Origin: Lineus longissimus
Lineage: Eukaryota; Nemertea; Pilidiophora; Heteronemertea; Lineidae
Length of the DNA stretch: 64,000 nt
Assembly: GCF_910592395.1 (NCBI RefSeq)
Contig: NC_088313.1
Coordinates: forward strand, 8,622,501-8,686,500
Direction: 5' to 3'
Shown: in pieces, positions 33,029 to 44,504 of the stretch
Layout: every line of letters begins with the position of its first letter
Numbering within the stretch: the stretch's first letter is position 1
Program-made: the position numbers and the translations under genes
The notes under the pieces: model-generated
Seen by the model: the letters and a program-made list of their open reading frames with translations, nothing else
Database searches by the model: none
What the model was told of the DNA's origin: nothing

Positions 33029-33123
33029 ACACCAACCCCCTCAGACTCAGAAACCACAAACGCCCAACCCTTCCTGCTACCCTAATACTTCTGGATTTCT
33101 TCAGTACGAATAAACATATATAT

Positions 33124-35718
33124 ATTGCAACAACGTCATTTTCGGCAACGTATCCAGTCCTTTTGCTCTAGCCATAACTCTGTATAAGCACCTCAGTGCC
33201 TATGATTCACCTATTGCAAAGGATATGCTTGAGAAAATGTATGTGGATAATCTGCTCACAGGAGTAGACACAGTTCCAGAAGCAATGGAATATTACAGAG
33301 ACTCCAATAAGTTCATGAATGACGGGTCATTCACCCTTCGCCAATGGTCCAGCAATGCACCTGTTTTGAATGAACAGGCCAAGTCTGATGAGTTACACAC
33401 AGGTTCCGAGATTGTAAATATACTGGGACTTAAATGGGACACAAGTGCAGACACCATAAACATTGCCAAAAAAGTCAATGGATCACAACAACCTCTTACT
33501 AAGCGTGTTGTAACCTCCCAGACAGCATCAGTTTTCGATCCACTCGGGCTTCTCGGCCCTCTGATAGTACCCGCCAAGGCTTACGTAAACAGGTTATGGC
33601 AAAATAACAAAGGATGGGATGATCAACTCTCGCAGGAGGACACTCAGCTTTGGCAGGATATTCAGGCATCCTTGAATTTGGTACACACCGTACACTTTCC
33701 ACGCTGGCTCGGAGGCGACAACAACAAACCATTACAGATAATCATTCTCTGTGACGCGTGTCCAAAATCAGCAATCGGATGTGTTGCATTCGCAAAACAA
33801 GACCAACACGTAACCTTAATTGGGTCAAAAAACAAAGTTGTTTCACAGAAGAACACTAACCTTACTGTACCTAAACTAGAACTAATGGCCATGGTGATTG
33901 GGGCACAGTACGGGAAGACACTACAGGAAACATACATTAGGGAATATTCGGAAGTCAGGATGACTTACGCTACAGAAATTGCATTGTACTGGCTACAATC
34001 AAACAAAAGGTTGAAACCATTCGTTCAAAACCGCGTCACAAGCATTCGTGAAAACTCAGACATTTGTAAGTGGTATCACGTCAGTACCGATCAAAATACC
34101 GCCGATATACTCTCGCGAGGAGCAAACATTACCGAATTGAGGAATTCAAATTGGTTGAACGGACCAGATTGGCTCAAAAAGCCAGACTCAGCTTGGCCAC
34201 TAGTCAAAGTATCGGATTTAAATCCATCATCTCTCACAACACTCACAGCAAGTGTCGAAATGCAAAATGAGTTCAAACCGGCCAGCCCGGACATAAGCAA
34301 GTTAATTGACATTAACAATTTCAGTTCATATGACAAACTACTACGAGTCACCGCTCTAGTAACACGCGCCTTCAGATCAGGACTAAGTAATCGGAAATGT
34401 GATCTGACGGCTGAGGACATCAATAAAGCCGAAAACATTTGGATAGCCCAGACTCAACAAGCAGCCTACCCGGAAGTAGGTCAATATCTTGATGCCGAGA
34501 AAGCTAAAAGTAAGCGACTGCCCAAGAAACCATCAATCATAAATCAACTGGGCCTCATTCTCGACAAACAGGGTATTATTAGCTGCGGCGTGAGGCTTAT
34601 CAATGCGGACATTAACACAGACCGAAAGTTTCCTATCCTATTGCCAGGACATACATACATTTCAAGCCTGCTCATCAGACATGTTCATCAATCAGTAGTA
34701 CACTATGGGGTCGGAATTACAATGTCGCGTTTACGTGAGAAATACTGGCTGACATCCATGCGGTCAGCCGTAAAGAAAGTTCTGAATCGTTGCGTCACCT
34801 GTAAGATAGTAGCAGGGTGACCTTACCTCACCCCCATAGCTCCACCCTTACCAGACTTTAGGATAAATGATCTGAAAGCATTCAAATCAACAGCAGTTGA
34901 TTTTACTTCTCATCTTTACGTCAGGATTACGGACAATTTGGGAAAAAACTTCACGAAAAAGGCATATGTTTGTCTTTTCACATGTTGCACCACACGCGCG
35001 GTGCACCTTGAGATAACTCCAGATCTTACGTGCGAAGCATTTCTCCGCGCATTCCGCCGATTTTCATCGTCATACTCAGTCCCCACGCTAATATATTGCG
35101 ATAATGCCAGAACATTCACAAGTGCGGATACAGAACTCAAAAGACTGTATCAAAATGTCAACAATGAACAGTGTCAGAAACATTTCGCAGAAAAAAGAAT
35201 TAGATTATGCAAATATGCACCTGTACAAGCCAGTTGGTTTGCAGGAGTTCATGAACGACTAATAGGGGTAACCAAACTCGCGATAAAGAAAACTTTAAGA
35301 AATTCACTCGTATCCATGGATGAGCTACAAACTCTTATTAAAGAAGTACAGTTAGTTGTAAACAATCGCCCACTAACGTACCTATCCGCTGACCCTAATG
35401 ACCTCAAAGCAATCACTCCGGACCATTTGATTCATGGACACGAACTTTCAACTTTCCCTTATCAGGACACCGACGAAGGTGAACTATTTGATATGACATA
35501 TCGTGGTAAGGCACACTTAGAGAAAATCGCTTTCCGAAGGGCACAACTTCTAGAGGCATTTCGCAAGAGATTCTACGACGAATACCTGGCTACGTTACGA
35601 GAGAGACACCAACACGAAATAAGGAAACAGAACATTGAAGCCGACGTTGTCAAGTTGACGACGTGGTTATCATCCATGATAAAGACGAGCGCAGATGCGC
35701 ATGGAAACTCGGTGTTAG
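33124..35718 (+). pseudogene. BEL/Pao C-terminal RT, RNase H and integrase
   Basis: The RT resumes with NVIFGNVSSPFALA and the catalytic-site motif MYVDNLLTG. RNase H is recognised by IILCDACPKSAIGCV and LTVPKLELMA. Integrase has an N-terminal zinc region (HVHQSVVHYGVG ... CVTCK) and the core residues Asp in STAVDFTSHLYV, Asp in IYCDNARTF and Glu in HERLIGVTK. A TGA at 34818-34820 lies between the zinc region and the core, with the same frame continuing on both sides. Near 35645-35660 the frame shifts: the DUF5641-like end (VVIIHDKDERRCAWKLGV) is in another frame and is cut off at 35718 by a minisatellite. Confidence 0.87.
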
Positions 35719-35893
35719 TAGGCGAAACAGGAATAGGCGAAACAGGAAATAGGCCAAACAGGAAATAGGCCAAACAGGAAATAGGCGAAAAAGGAATAGG
35801 CGGAACAGGAATAGGCGGAACAGGAATAGGCGAATCAGGAATAGGCGAAACAGGAATTTTGTAGGCGAAACAGGAATAGGCGAAACAGGAATA
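35719..35893. repeat. 15-bp minisatellite
   Basis: About eleven copies of GGCGAAACAGGAATA with small variants (GGCCAAACAGGAAATA, GGCGGAACAGGAATA). It replaces the end of BEL pol and the expected 3' LTR. Confidence 0.88.
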
Positions 35894-36482
35894 ACCATAA
35901 TATATGAAGGTGTTGTTATTCCTTGACCGGTCTATATGGCACTGCCGAACACTGGGCGTCAGCCTCGTTATATACAAAGAGATAAAAAAAAGTGTAACAT
36001 AACACCAGGTCGTAACATTCAAGATTCCCTACGTAGGCCTATACAGAAATACTCTGGACTGGCCAGAGACTAAACATATTATATAAATATAACACCCCAG
36101 GTAAAGATAACAACTTTACTACGGATTACATTTGTTATGATAGTGCTCTTGTTATACTTCATCTAGGCCTACATTGCATGCTACCGGTTAGGGATTCGGT
36201 AGGACCAGAACATAGGCCTACCTGGTTACCGGTTTGAAGGCACATGCTGCCATGCCTGGTATTGCCAGCAGTGGCAGTGCAGTGGCATGTACATATGGCC
36301 GACCATATAGGGCCTAGGCGTGTATGGAGCTGGGCGCCAGGGGGGGGGGGTTGGGAGCCAGGAGGGGCCCAGTATATATCCATAGGGGCCAAGTATTGTT
36401 TATACGCACCAAACTGGGGATCTTCAGACATCGCCTACTACATTCATCATACATTACGTAGCCTACACTACATTAACATCGA
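35894..36482. other. Spacer without recognised gene
   Basis: It contains a G10 run near 36342 and several GGCCTA motifs. No coding content, and no match that would identify a 3' LTR, is seen. Confidence 0.4.
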
Positions 36483-39400
36483 GGTAACGTCCAAGGCGTC
36501 GAAAAACTCCTAAACAACCTGAACCCAAATAAAGCAGCGGGCCCAGACAATTTCAGTCCAAGGATACTGAAAACGCTGTCCTCAGTCCTGGCGCCCACTT
36601 TGACTATAATATTCAGTCGGTCCCTGATGGAAGGAGTGGTACCAAGCGACTGGAGACATGCCCTAGTGACGCCCATCTACAAACAAGAGGCCCAAGGGCC
36701 TGGCGCTCAGCTGAGTTAATATCATTAATATCTTCCCGGTGTTTAGTTCATTATGCATGAAAATGGCATGCTCCATGGTATTTGATATCCTTTTGCGTTC
36801 ACTACGGTACCAATGTTTTTGGTTGACATAATTATGCCACTGTTGGAACATTCTCATGGTTTATGGTATGCACCTGTTGATGGGCCATATGAATAAAAAC
36901 TAGCATAAGCTTTTACTCCAGATTTTGAAGTATTTAGTATGCTTCAAAAATTGGAATAGTTTAGTTCTTGTGAAAGCAAAGGATTTTTAGAAATCAGTAT
37001 TTGCTACCAAAACAAGTAAAATTGCTAGACTACATATGAACGAAAATGTAGGATGAACCTTTTACTTGGTAGTATAAATGTATTTTCTTGGAACCATGTA
37101 GCCTTTAAAAGTCGAAGTGAATGGTTGGTTGTTCCTCTTTGCCGGACTGCATTCACATTTTGTTTGGTGGACATGTCATGCAAGAATTGGTCAAACCATA
37201 CATCCATTTATGGAGAATCAGAGTGCATGGATTCCGAGTCATTAAAAATGTCTAAAGAATTATTCTTGGGTCATGAAGGGAAACCTGCGTTGTTTAGTAT
37301 GAAAGTGAAAAATATGACAGAGTTAAGAAAATTATGTTTTATTGAACAATAGTAAGTTTTGATTGTCTGCTTGGCTTCTTGCCAGTTAAATAACATGTGA
37401 CTATACACAAAATAGAAAACTTTGGTGGAAATTGTAAATCATTTTTTTATCTATCAGGGGAAACAAGCTGATGATGATCTAGTAAATCATTCATGAGAAA
37501 TCGTTTTGTTGCTGAAGCTTGCATGACGAAGTTAATGCTAAACCTTTTCTTGTGCTCTACTGCGCCACCGTAGTTTTCTATTTAGACCAGCGATGACGTC
37601 ATTTCTGGTGATTCCCTACGCTATTGGTATTGTACAGTATGCAATGTATTTTTTCAGCGCTGTCAGTTGCCGAAGAGAGTGCCGTAGCTCCCTCAATTTC
37701 CAATCAATTTTTATGGGAGTGACATTATTGTATTGCTTAGAATGTCTACTTTTTACTCATGAAAGAATCGTAGAACTAAAACTTAATAGGCGAACAGAAT
37801 CATGCCGATTCACTGCACATACTGTGGGAATTCTCCACTTCAAAATACATCGGCGATGTCATCGCGAATAACAGAGCATGCACTTCCGATATCGTTTTCA
37901 CAGAAATGTGGCCAAATTTTCAAGAACTAATTTCTGAAAGTAGTCCCTAAAGACCTTACGACTACCACTGAAACGAACTGGTGATAATATCGCCTACCAG
38001 ACTACCGTAGTACTAGCCCGTAGCCAGGTAGCGGGTCATCGTCATCGAGCTGAGTGTCATTGAGTTCCAAGATTATTGCACATGGATCGAGTAAACAACA
38101 TGCCGCCATTTTGTCTCCGCTTCGGTATTTCGTAGGCCGCTAAAATGCACCTTCTCAATTAAAACCAACATAATAAGGCCTCACATCGTTGATTGAATAG
38201 GAACACCACACAAAACACAATTAAGTGGGGGTACAATCGATTACGAACTGAAGTGAACAGTGATTTATTCCTGGAGCTACTGCTGCTTTTTTGTGTAGCT
38301 GCCATGTTTTGAGAACTGGCAAATAGGAGACTTCATTGATGGCTGACGTCATCGGGCGGGAATTTGAATCAGCAGAAATAATTAAAAGGCAGGTAGCGCC
38401 CTCTCCTGTAAAAATTTTGAACTTTTTCTCAATAAAATAGTTTTTCAAGAATTTTATCTTAATATTAAAGCATATTTCGACTAATTCTGCTGCTCCTAGG
38501 CCGATATAGGCCAGTTTCCTTCATGCGCTCTCGCTCGCAGGAAGTAGGTCGAATGGCGACAAATTTTGTTTTGAAAGTAGAGTTTGACCAGAAGTATCCA
38601 GAAATGCAAAATTGAAGTCTCTAGGTCTTACGGTTACAAAATGTGCACCATGGGTTTAACGGACGGACGGACGGACGGACTGACAGACGGACGCCACTGA
38701 GCAGCTTGTTTGACAAGCTCAGCTGACTTTGTCAGCTGAGCTAAAAAGGGGACAAATCAGATCCGGCCAACTATAGGCCAGTCTCCTTGACTTGTATCTG
38801 CTCCAAGTTAATGGAACATGCTGTAACTAGTAACATCATGAGGCACGCACGCAATCATAACCTCCTGTATGATCTCCAACACGGCTTTCGAGACAAAAGA
38901 TATTGTGAAACTCAACTACGAGGTTTCATTGACGACCTGGCAAGAAACATGGACAAAGGCAAACAAACCGATGTGGTAATAATGGATTTTGCTAAAGCAT
39001 TTGACAAAGTGGAACATCTCAGGCTCTGCCACAAACTAAGACGATACGGCATCCGTGGCCACACCAACCGATGGATCCAGAGCTTTCTTTCAGGGAGCAC
39101 CCAAAGGGTGGTACTCGACGGGGAGAGGTCGGAACTCGGTGATGTGCTATCGGGTGTCCCTCAAGGTTCGGTCCTGGGGCCATGCCTGTTCCTATTTTAC
39201 ATAAACGACATGCCAGATGAAGTCAGATCAAGGATTAGACTCTTCGCAGATGATACAATAATGTATGTAACTGTTAGCGCCGATTCGCCATACACACTGC
39301 AGGAGGACCTAGACTGTCTGTCCAAATGGGAGCAGGATTGGTTCATGGCTTTCCACCCCGACAAATGCGAGGTTATGTCTATAACAAGAAAAAGGGATCC

Positions 39401-40045
39401 AGTTCTCCGGTCATACCATCTGAAAGGCCATAAACTAAGGCGAGCAGACAAAGCAAAGTACCTCGGGGTCACAATAACAGCTACGCTATCATGGAAGCAG
39501 CACATAAACAACGTGACGTCCAAAGCAAATTCCACACTTGGCTTCCTGAGAAGAAACATACGGTGAACTCCAGAGAGATAAAGGAGAGGGCATATTTTGC
39601 GCTTGTCCGTCCAAACTTAGAGTACTGCGCATCGGTTTGGGACCCACATGACCAACAGGCCACAAGAAATATCGAGATGGTACAGCGCCGTGCGGCAAGA
39701 TATGTTACAGGCCGCTTTGAAAGAAGAGCGAGCTGTGCGCGATACTCCAGGAACTCAACTGGACCACCTTAAAACAGAGACGCTCGGATCAGAAGCTAGC
39801 TATGATCTACAAAATCAGGAACGGTCTTGTAGCTATGAACGAAAGAGACCACGGCCTAATACCACTCACAAGCAAAGGGCGGCATAACAATTCATGCAGC
39901 TACCATATACCAAGGGCAAACAAAGACATCTATAAGAACTCGTTCTTCCCCTCATCTATAAGGTTGTGGAACAGTTTGCCCGAGGTGGTCGTGACCAGCT
40001 CCAGTCTTGAGCAATTCAAGACTGGACTGAAAATCCATCATTAAA
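36483..40045 (+). pseudogene. LINE reverse transcriptase fragment (second LINE), split by insertion
   Basis: The first piece (36483-36683) encodes LNPNKAAGPDNFSPRILK and VPSDWRHALVTPIYK. The frame resumes after the inserted element at 38748 with GDKSDPANYRPVSL, then MDFAKAFDKVEHLRLCHKLR, GVPQGSVLGPCLF and RLFADDTIMYVT (catalytic FADD). The C-terminal part (LVRPNLEYCASVWDPH and FFPSSIRLWNSLPE) is spread over three frames, with shifts near 39560, 39740 and 39800. The element is 5'-truncated: no endonuclease is seen before 36483. The RT type is of the CR1/Jockey assemblage and differs from the LINE at 25.3-30.3 kb. Confidence 0.87.
36684..38747. mobile_element. GAC/GACG-repeat element (HINE-like), copy C, no target duplication
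   Basis: It begins CAAGAGGCCCAAGGGCCTGG, with GCGCTCAGCTGAG following. It ends with a GACG tetranucleotide run (38660-38694), two hairpins (AGCTTGTTTGACAAGCT; GCTCAGCTGAC-TTT-GTCAGCTGAGC) and an A-run. GCTCAGCTGA at the left pairs with TCAGCTGAGC at the right. The interrupted LINE reads TACAAA on the left and GGGGAC on the right, so excision restores PIYKGDK with no duplicated bases. Absence of a duplication, A/T insertion point, subterminal inverted repeats and a 3' hairpin fit Helentron-type non-autonomous elements. No recognisable ORF lies inside. Confidence 0.75.
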
Positions 40046-40184
40046 CAATAACCCTACCCAGAGCTCTGTAACATCTTGAGCTCTGGGCTCATAAGTGGCC
40101 ACCAACATCTGGGCCATTTACCCGCTGCGCACACACATTACCAGTTACATTAATCTTCAATATGATGAAGCAAGTTGGTTAAAA

Positions 40185-40303
40185 TTTACAATCCCCGATC
40201 GGAAATGACGTAGTTTGATCGCATTCAACTATAAATCCATTGAACAGTGGTGCTTCGTTAGTCAACCGATGACCTTTTTGGGGGTGTGATTGGGGATTGT
40301 AAA
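40185..40303 (-). mobile_element. MITE with TTTACAATCC ends, copy 2
   Basis: It matches 31422-31545 in reverse orientation, including the ends and the GGTTGACTAA and ATCCATTGAACAGT blocks. It lies just beyond the end of the second LINE. Confidence 0.7.
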
Positions 40304-40822
40304 CTCGTTCCAGGAAGTTAACTTAACGGAAGAAGAAGAAGAAGTAACAGTCATGACAGTACATATGTAGGCCCCATCGTCAATCGATGGCGGCTCATCT
40401 CCATGTGATGTGCAGTGTCCATCACTGTGTTCGTTGGAGACCAACAGCAGCAAAGGAATAGGGTGTGTGGGGTGCAGATTAGCCATGTCATGTAGCCATG
40501 TCATGTATGGCTCTCTGTACATTATGTACACCATGTACATGCATGTATACAATTTTTTACGGCGCGGACGGCACCACAAAAACTCATCAATTTGAAGCGT
40601 TCAAAAGCCTCCATCCCGATTGAATTGATTAGACATTCGCGAAAAGTGTTCATAGAAGACACTTCCAAGCTAAATTATTCTTTTAGCGTGTTCAAACAAG
40701 AGGAAAAGCAAGTGGGAATGCACTTACGACTTCAGAGCTGCCAACTCGTTTTTACGAGTTTACCGCCTCAACCGGGAAACCCCCGCACCAATTGATGACG
40801 TAGGACGCAGAAAGGGAATCAC

Positions 40823-40909
40823 CTCGGAGTGGGAGTGGGAGTCAGGACGTTGCTAAAGGTCTCTAATAGGGAGGTTAAGATCAGCTCCGACTCCCACTCC
40901 CACTCCGAG
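40823..40909. repeat. 21-bp perfect inverted repeat
   Basis: Arms 40823-40843 and 40889-40909 are exact complements based on GGAGTGGGAGTGGGAGTC, separated by 45 bp. Confidence 0.8.
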
Positions 40910-42368
40910 TAAGGTAGGAAACGTGCCCCGTTCACTGACAGTCCAGTCCGCTGATACCCTAACAGTGCGTCCGTACCCTACTTATGCGGGCCAATCATAA
41001 TCGTTGTTTTGTACAAGCTTATTTTCAGTGCGATTCAAGAAATTAGCCGTGGGCGCCATGTTGATCAGTTGATGTTGTTTACTTACGGGAATAAAAGTGT
41101 ATTTAAGAGTATATTTTTAATGCCATCTAAAATAATTCTCATAATAAGCGCGCAGCGAAGCGCTACTATGTATGGGCGGTTATTTCCGCATTAAATGATG
41201 TCCTAAAACGCGTCTTTATAACTGGCGACTCGTGTGTGTGTGTAGAGCAACCCGTGCGTACAGAGCAAAACGCGCGTATCTAACCCGCGACCCCTACAAA
41301 GAACATAACGCGAATGTATAACTACTGTCGCATAAACGTGCCTTCGGATAACTAGTGTCGGATAACTAGTGTCGGAAAAGTGCTGTCGGATAACTGCTGT
41401 CGCATATAAGGTTCCTCAGCCTCCCGCATCGCGGCGCTCTTGTGTCTTGATGATTATTGTTTTTGCTCTAAGCGACATACGATTTACCAATTGGTAACTG
41501 TAATGTAGTAGGCGCACTTCAAATGGCCTTGCTTTTTTTGCCAATATATACACCTGCGGAACCATTTCCACATCGGCCGTGGCCTAATAATCCCAACAAT
41601 TTTAGGGGGGTTCGGGGGGACACATACTTCAGGACAGATCAAAGAATTTCATTTGCATGTCCACCTTAACAGCTTAAATCCTGTACAAAAGTGCTGTTTA
41701 TTTGCGGAATTCAATCAAAACTCGTGCAGATTCGTGAAACAAGTCTCAGTTGGCAAATTGGCCGAACTCTCAATATACACTGTCGTGTCAGGATGGGTCG
41801 GAAGGAGTTGGAGCTAAGAGGATCATGAAGAACTAAATATGTATTGATTCTATTTACAAGCATGAAGGTAACAACAACCACAAGACCAATTCCGCAGGGG
41901 CCGTGATAGGCCTTGAAGACACTAACAGCACATCTCCCTTTTAAGATAACTAACTTTGTCCAAGTTACTACTACATGCACTGTAGCGTTGTCTTTTACTA
42001 CTCTTTAGCTTAACACCATAGTCCAAGAGTTCGGGTTGTCTTGTAACAGTTCGAAAACTACACTAAAGCTTTTTAAGATAGCCATATTGATTTGAACTTA
42101 AACACAACTGCATAAACAGTCTGAATGAACAATACAAGGTTCAACGTAAACACACAAAGTCAAATAAGACCAAAACACTGGCACAAAGTCTATTTACACA
42201 CAAGCCCTCAAGTAGAATGGACAGCGATCCGCCTGCATCCATTATACTTGGGTCCCCATGAATCTACGTAGATCCGCGACATTTTGAGGTGGGGGCAATT
42301 TTGATATTTCCCCAACTTTTCCAGGATTCGCCCCTGCCCCCCCCCCTCTAAATACGGCCCTGACTTGT

Positions 42369-42900
42369 TAACAAGAGGCCCAAGGGCCTGGCGCTCAGCT
42401 GAGTTGTTGCTGCGTTGTTCGTATATATTACATCACTCGTCAAACTCTACTAACTAAACTAAGGACTCAAAGCCTAAGGATATTAGCTTCTGGATGTGTA
42501 ACAGTGAATTACGGTAGACTGGCGCAATCTACTTCAAGCAAGCTCCACCCTTGCAATGTGTGCGCAAACAGATAACTTAACCTATATTGGACCATCAATT
42601 CTACACACAGCAACATGATTCATCATCAGCTGTCTTTCTTCCATACTTTAGTGCCACCGGGTGTAGTCTGCCCTTGTGGAGGGAGCCTTTCAGCACAGGA
42701 CACAAGAATCCATGCGAATTGAATCACATGGAGAGACTAGCCCAATCACCCGTTTTTGGCTGGGTAGAAATGGGTAAATCTCGCAGACTGGACCTAAAAC
42801 TCTACTGCCGACGTGTGAGGCCGGTCTGACAGATGAGCAAGTAGGGTCCACCTAATGCAGAAGGCACCAGTTTCCCTAACTAAAAGGGTAACATTAACAA
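42369..42900. mobile_element. GAC-repeat (HINE-like) family left end, copy D, fragment
   Basis: AACAAGAGGCCCAAGGGCCT followed by GGCGCTCAGCTGAGTTG is nearly identical to the left end of copy C. No matching microsatellite and hairpin end is seen downstream, so the copy is truncated or its right border is lost. The interior has no recognisable protein. Confidence 0.5.
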
Positions 42901-42939
42901 AATGCTCTACCCAACTCTATTATTGCCTAAAGGCCTGTG

Positions 42940-43150
42940 TACACTAGTAAAATATTAGCAACATTTTTACAACATTTCCAGTTGCAACAAATGTTGCAAA
43001 AATGTAGCAAAAATGTTGCGTAGTGTGTACAGAGCAAAACGCGTCTTACATTTACAACATGTTGTAAAATTGTTGTAAAATTGTTGTAAAATTGTTGCAA
43101 ATTAAATGCAATTCAATTCTTTGTTGCATGTTGTAAAAATGTTGCAAACT
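42940..43150. repeat. Degenerate GTTGTAAAA / TTTTACAAC repeats
   Basis: Tandem GTTGTAAAATT units (43065-43100) are surrounded by inverted copies such as GCAACATTTTTACAACATT. The segment is low-complexity and non-coding. Confidence 0.65.
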
Positions 43151-43234
43151 CTTCAGCCAATCAGAAATAGGATTTGCGTCATGTGATCTACCTGAGGTCA
43201 TGTGACTTGAACAAGAAGCAGGTATAGCAACTCT

Positions 43235-43604
43235 CAAGTGAGTGTCTTGCTTCGTAGGGTGATGAAAACTTTTCGAGAAGTTTCATCCATTCGCAGGAAG
43301 TTTTTGTATGACGGCTTGTCAGTCAGCCGCAACTCCTTTAACAGGCAGTGGTATGCCCCATGATCCACCCTCATTTTGATCCAGGGCCTGGTCCATATTC
43401 TCTTTGGTTATTTCGCCACCTCTTCCGTCTCTCAACAATGACAGCTAAAATTGCTGCAGAAGCACTCAAAACACATCTTCTCTCCTTGGAATCATCCATT
43501 TTCCCTCCAAAATACCTATTTATGGTCTCCACACTCTCAGTGGAGACCATCTTGATATCACTAGGTAGGTAGGTTCTGTTTCTTGTTCTTCTTCCACAAA
43601 ACAT
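43235..43604 (-). pseudogene. Harbinger (HARBI1-like) transposase N-terminal fragment
   Basis: Reading the minus strand, the segment contains RRKRWRNNQREYGPGPG and, in a second frame, GAYHCLLKELRLTDKPSYKN followed by FLRMDE. That is the typical N-terminal stretch of HARBI1-type transposases (RRR...GxYxxLLxELRxxDxxSFxxFLRMD). One frameshift separates the two parts, and a stop follows soon after FLRMDE. No catalytic DDE region is seen nearby, so this is a relic or one exon of a damaged element, not related closely to the intact copy at 745-4097. Confidence 0.55.
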
Positions 43605-43700
43605 TTATGGAGCTTGTCCAGCCAAACTGCTGAATAGATCAAGGATCAATCACTCCAATCCCATTGAAGGAAATTCGATGCATGGAATATCACAAAAAGA

Positions 43701-44504
43701 TTTTCAATATTCTCATTACTTCCATGACTTTGAAGCGTTTTTTGGTCAATTTTTGGCCGAGAATATTTTCCGGACTTTGCCGAACCCGCTTCCGGACTTT
43801 CCCGAATCAATGCTCGATGACGTCGATTGGGTCGAGTGCATGTATCCATTTGCGCATGCTCATTAGTTCATCTGAGGATAATATTTTCGATGCGAAAGGT
43901 GAGTGTGTATTATCGTCAGAAAATCTGTAAAATACCAAGCGATCACAATAATTTATGACTCACTCATCAGGGGTTGAGTACATTGGCCATTAATGTAGCC
44001 AACTTTCCTGATAAGAGTGCATGATTTTCATGTCATCTGTCGACTGACGAGTGATACGGACGAGAAACGTTCGGAGTGGCCGCGTCGTCATCCATGTATG
44101 CATTTTCAATATTCTCATTATTTCCATGACTTTGAAGCGTTTTTTGGTCAATTTTTGGCCGAGAATATTTTCCGGACTTTGCCGAACCCGCTTCCGGACT
44201 TTCCCGAATCAATGCTCGATGACGTCGATTGGGTCGAGTGCATGTATTCATTTGCGCATGCTCATTAGTTCATCTGAGGATAATATTTTCGATGCGGAAG
44301 GTGAGTGTGTATTATCGTCAGAAAATCTGTAAAATACCAAGCGATCACAATAATTTATGACTCACTCATCAGGGGTTGAGTACATTGGCCATTAATGTAG
44401 CCAACTTTCCTGATAAGAGTGCATGATTTTCATGTCATCTGTCGCCTGACGAGTGATACGGACGAGAAACGTTCGGAGTGGCCGCGCCGTCATCCATGTA
44501 TGCA
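43701..44504. repeat. 402-bp tandem duplication
   Basis: The unit 43701-44102 is repeated immediately at 44103-44504 with about five substitutions (for example ATTACTTCC/ATTATTTCC, GATGCGAAAGG/GATGCGGAAGG and GTCGACTG/GTCGCCTG). That is roughly 1% divergence, so the duplication is recent. A short frame (EAFFGQFLAENIFRTLPNPL) is kept in both copies but is not recognised. Confidence 0.9.

Larger units (their letters stand above)
30301..33123. repeat. Patchwork of small repeats between LINE and BEL remainder
   Basis: No recognisable protein is found in this 2.8 kb. It contains a 135-bp duplication (30746-30880 and 32305-32439), a 124-bp MITE (31422-31545), a 63-bp duplication (32584-32646 and 32942-33004) and a perfect 26-bp hairpin (32965-33028). 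Since BEL resumes directly at 33124, the patchwork must have entered with or after the LINE. Confidence 0.55.
21754..35718 (+). mobile_element. BEL/Pao LTR retrotransposon, interrupted and decayed
   Basis: Gag, protease, RT, RNase H and integrase occur in the normal BEL/Pao order on the plus strand. Two insertions split the element: 22210-23147 in gag and about 25338-33123 in RT. Other lesions are a gag/protease frameshift near 24004-24043, an in-frame TGA at 34818-34820, a frameshift near 35645-35660 and loss of the 3' end with its LTR. The copy cannot be autonomous. Confidence 0.88.
40046..42368. other. Repeat-rich stretch without recognised gene
   Basis: It holds MITE copy 2, a GGAGTGGGAGT hairpin, a TAAGCGCGCAGC motif (41145-41156) and short tandem units GTCGGATAACT(AG/GCT) at about 41350-41405. 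No recognisable protein. Confidence 0.45.

Noticed and set aside
35650-36022. Minus-strand frames with repeated FRLFLFRLF or PVSPIPVSP units
   Set aside because: They are translations of the 15-bp minisatellite on the opposite strand.
35894-36482. 3' LTR of the BEL element after the minisatellite
   Set aside because: No similarity to the presumed 5' LTR region (21221-21753) could be found by eye.
43678-44268. Paralogous small proteins in the 402-bp repeat (EAFFGQFLAENIFRTLPN)
   Set aside because: The shared frame is explained by the tandem duplication; there is no family match, splice support or codon evidence.
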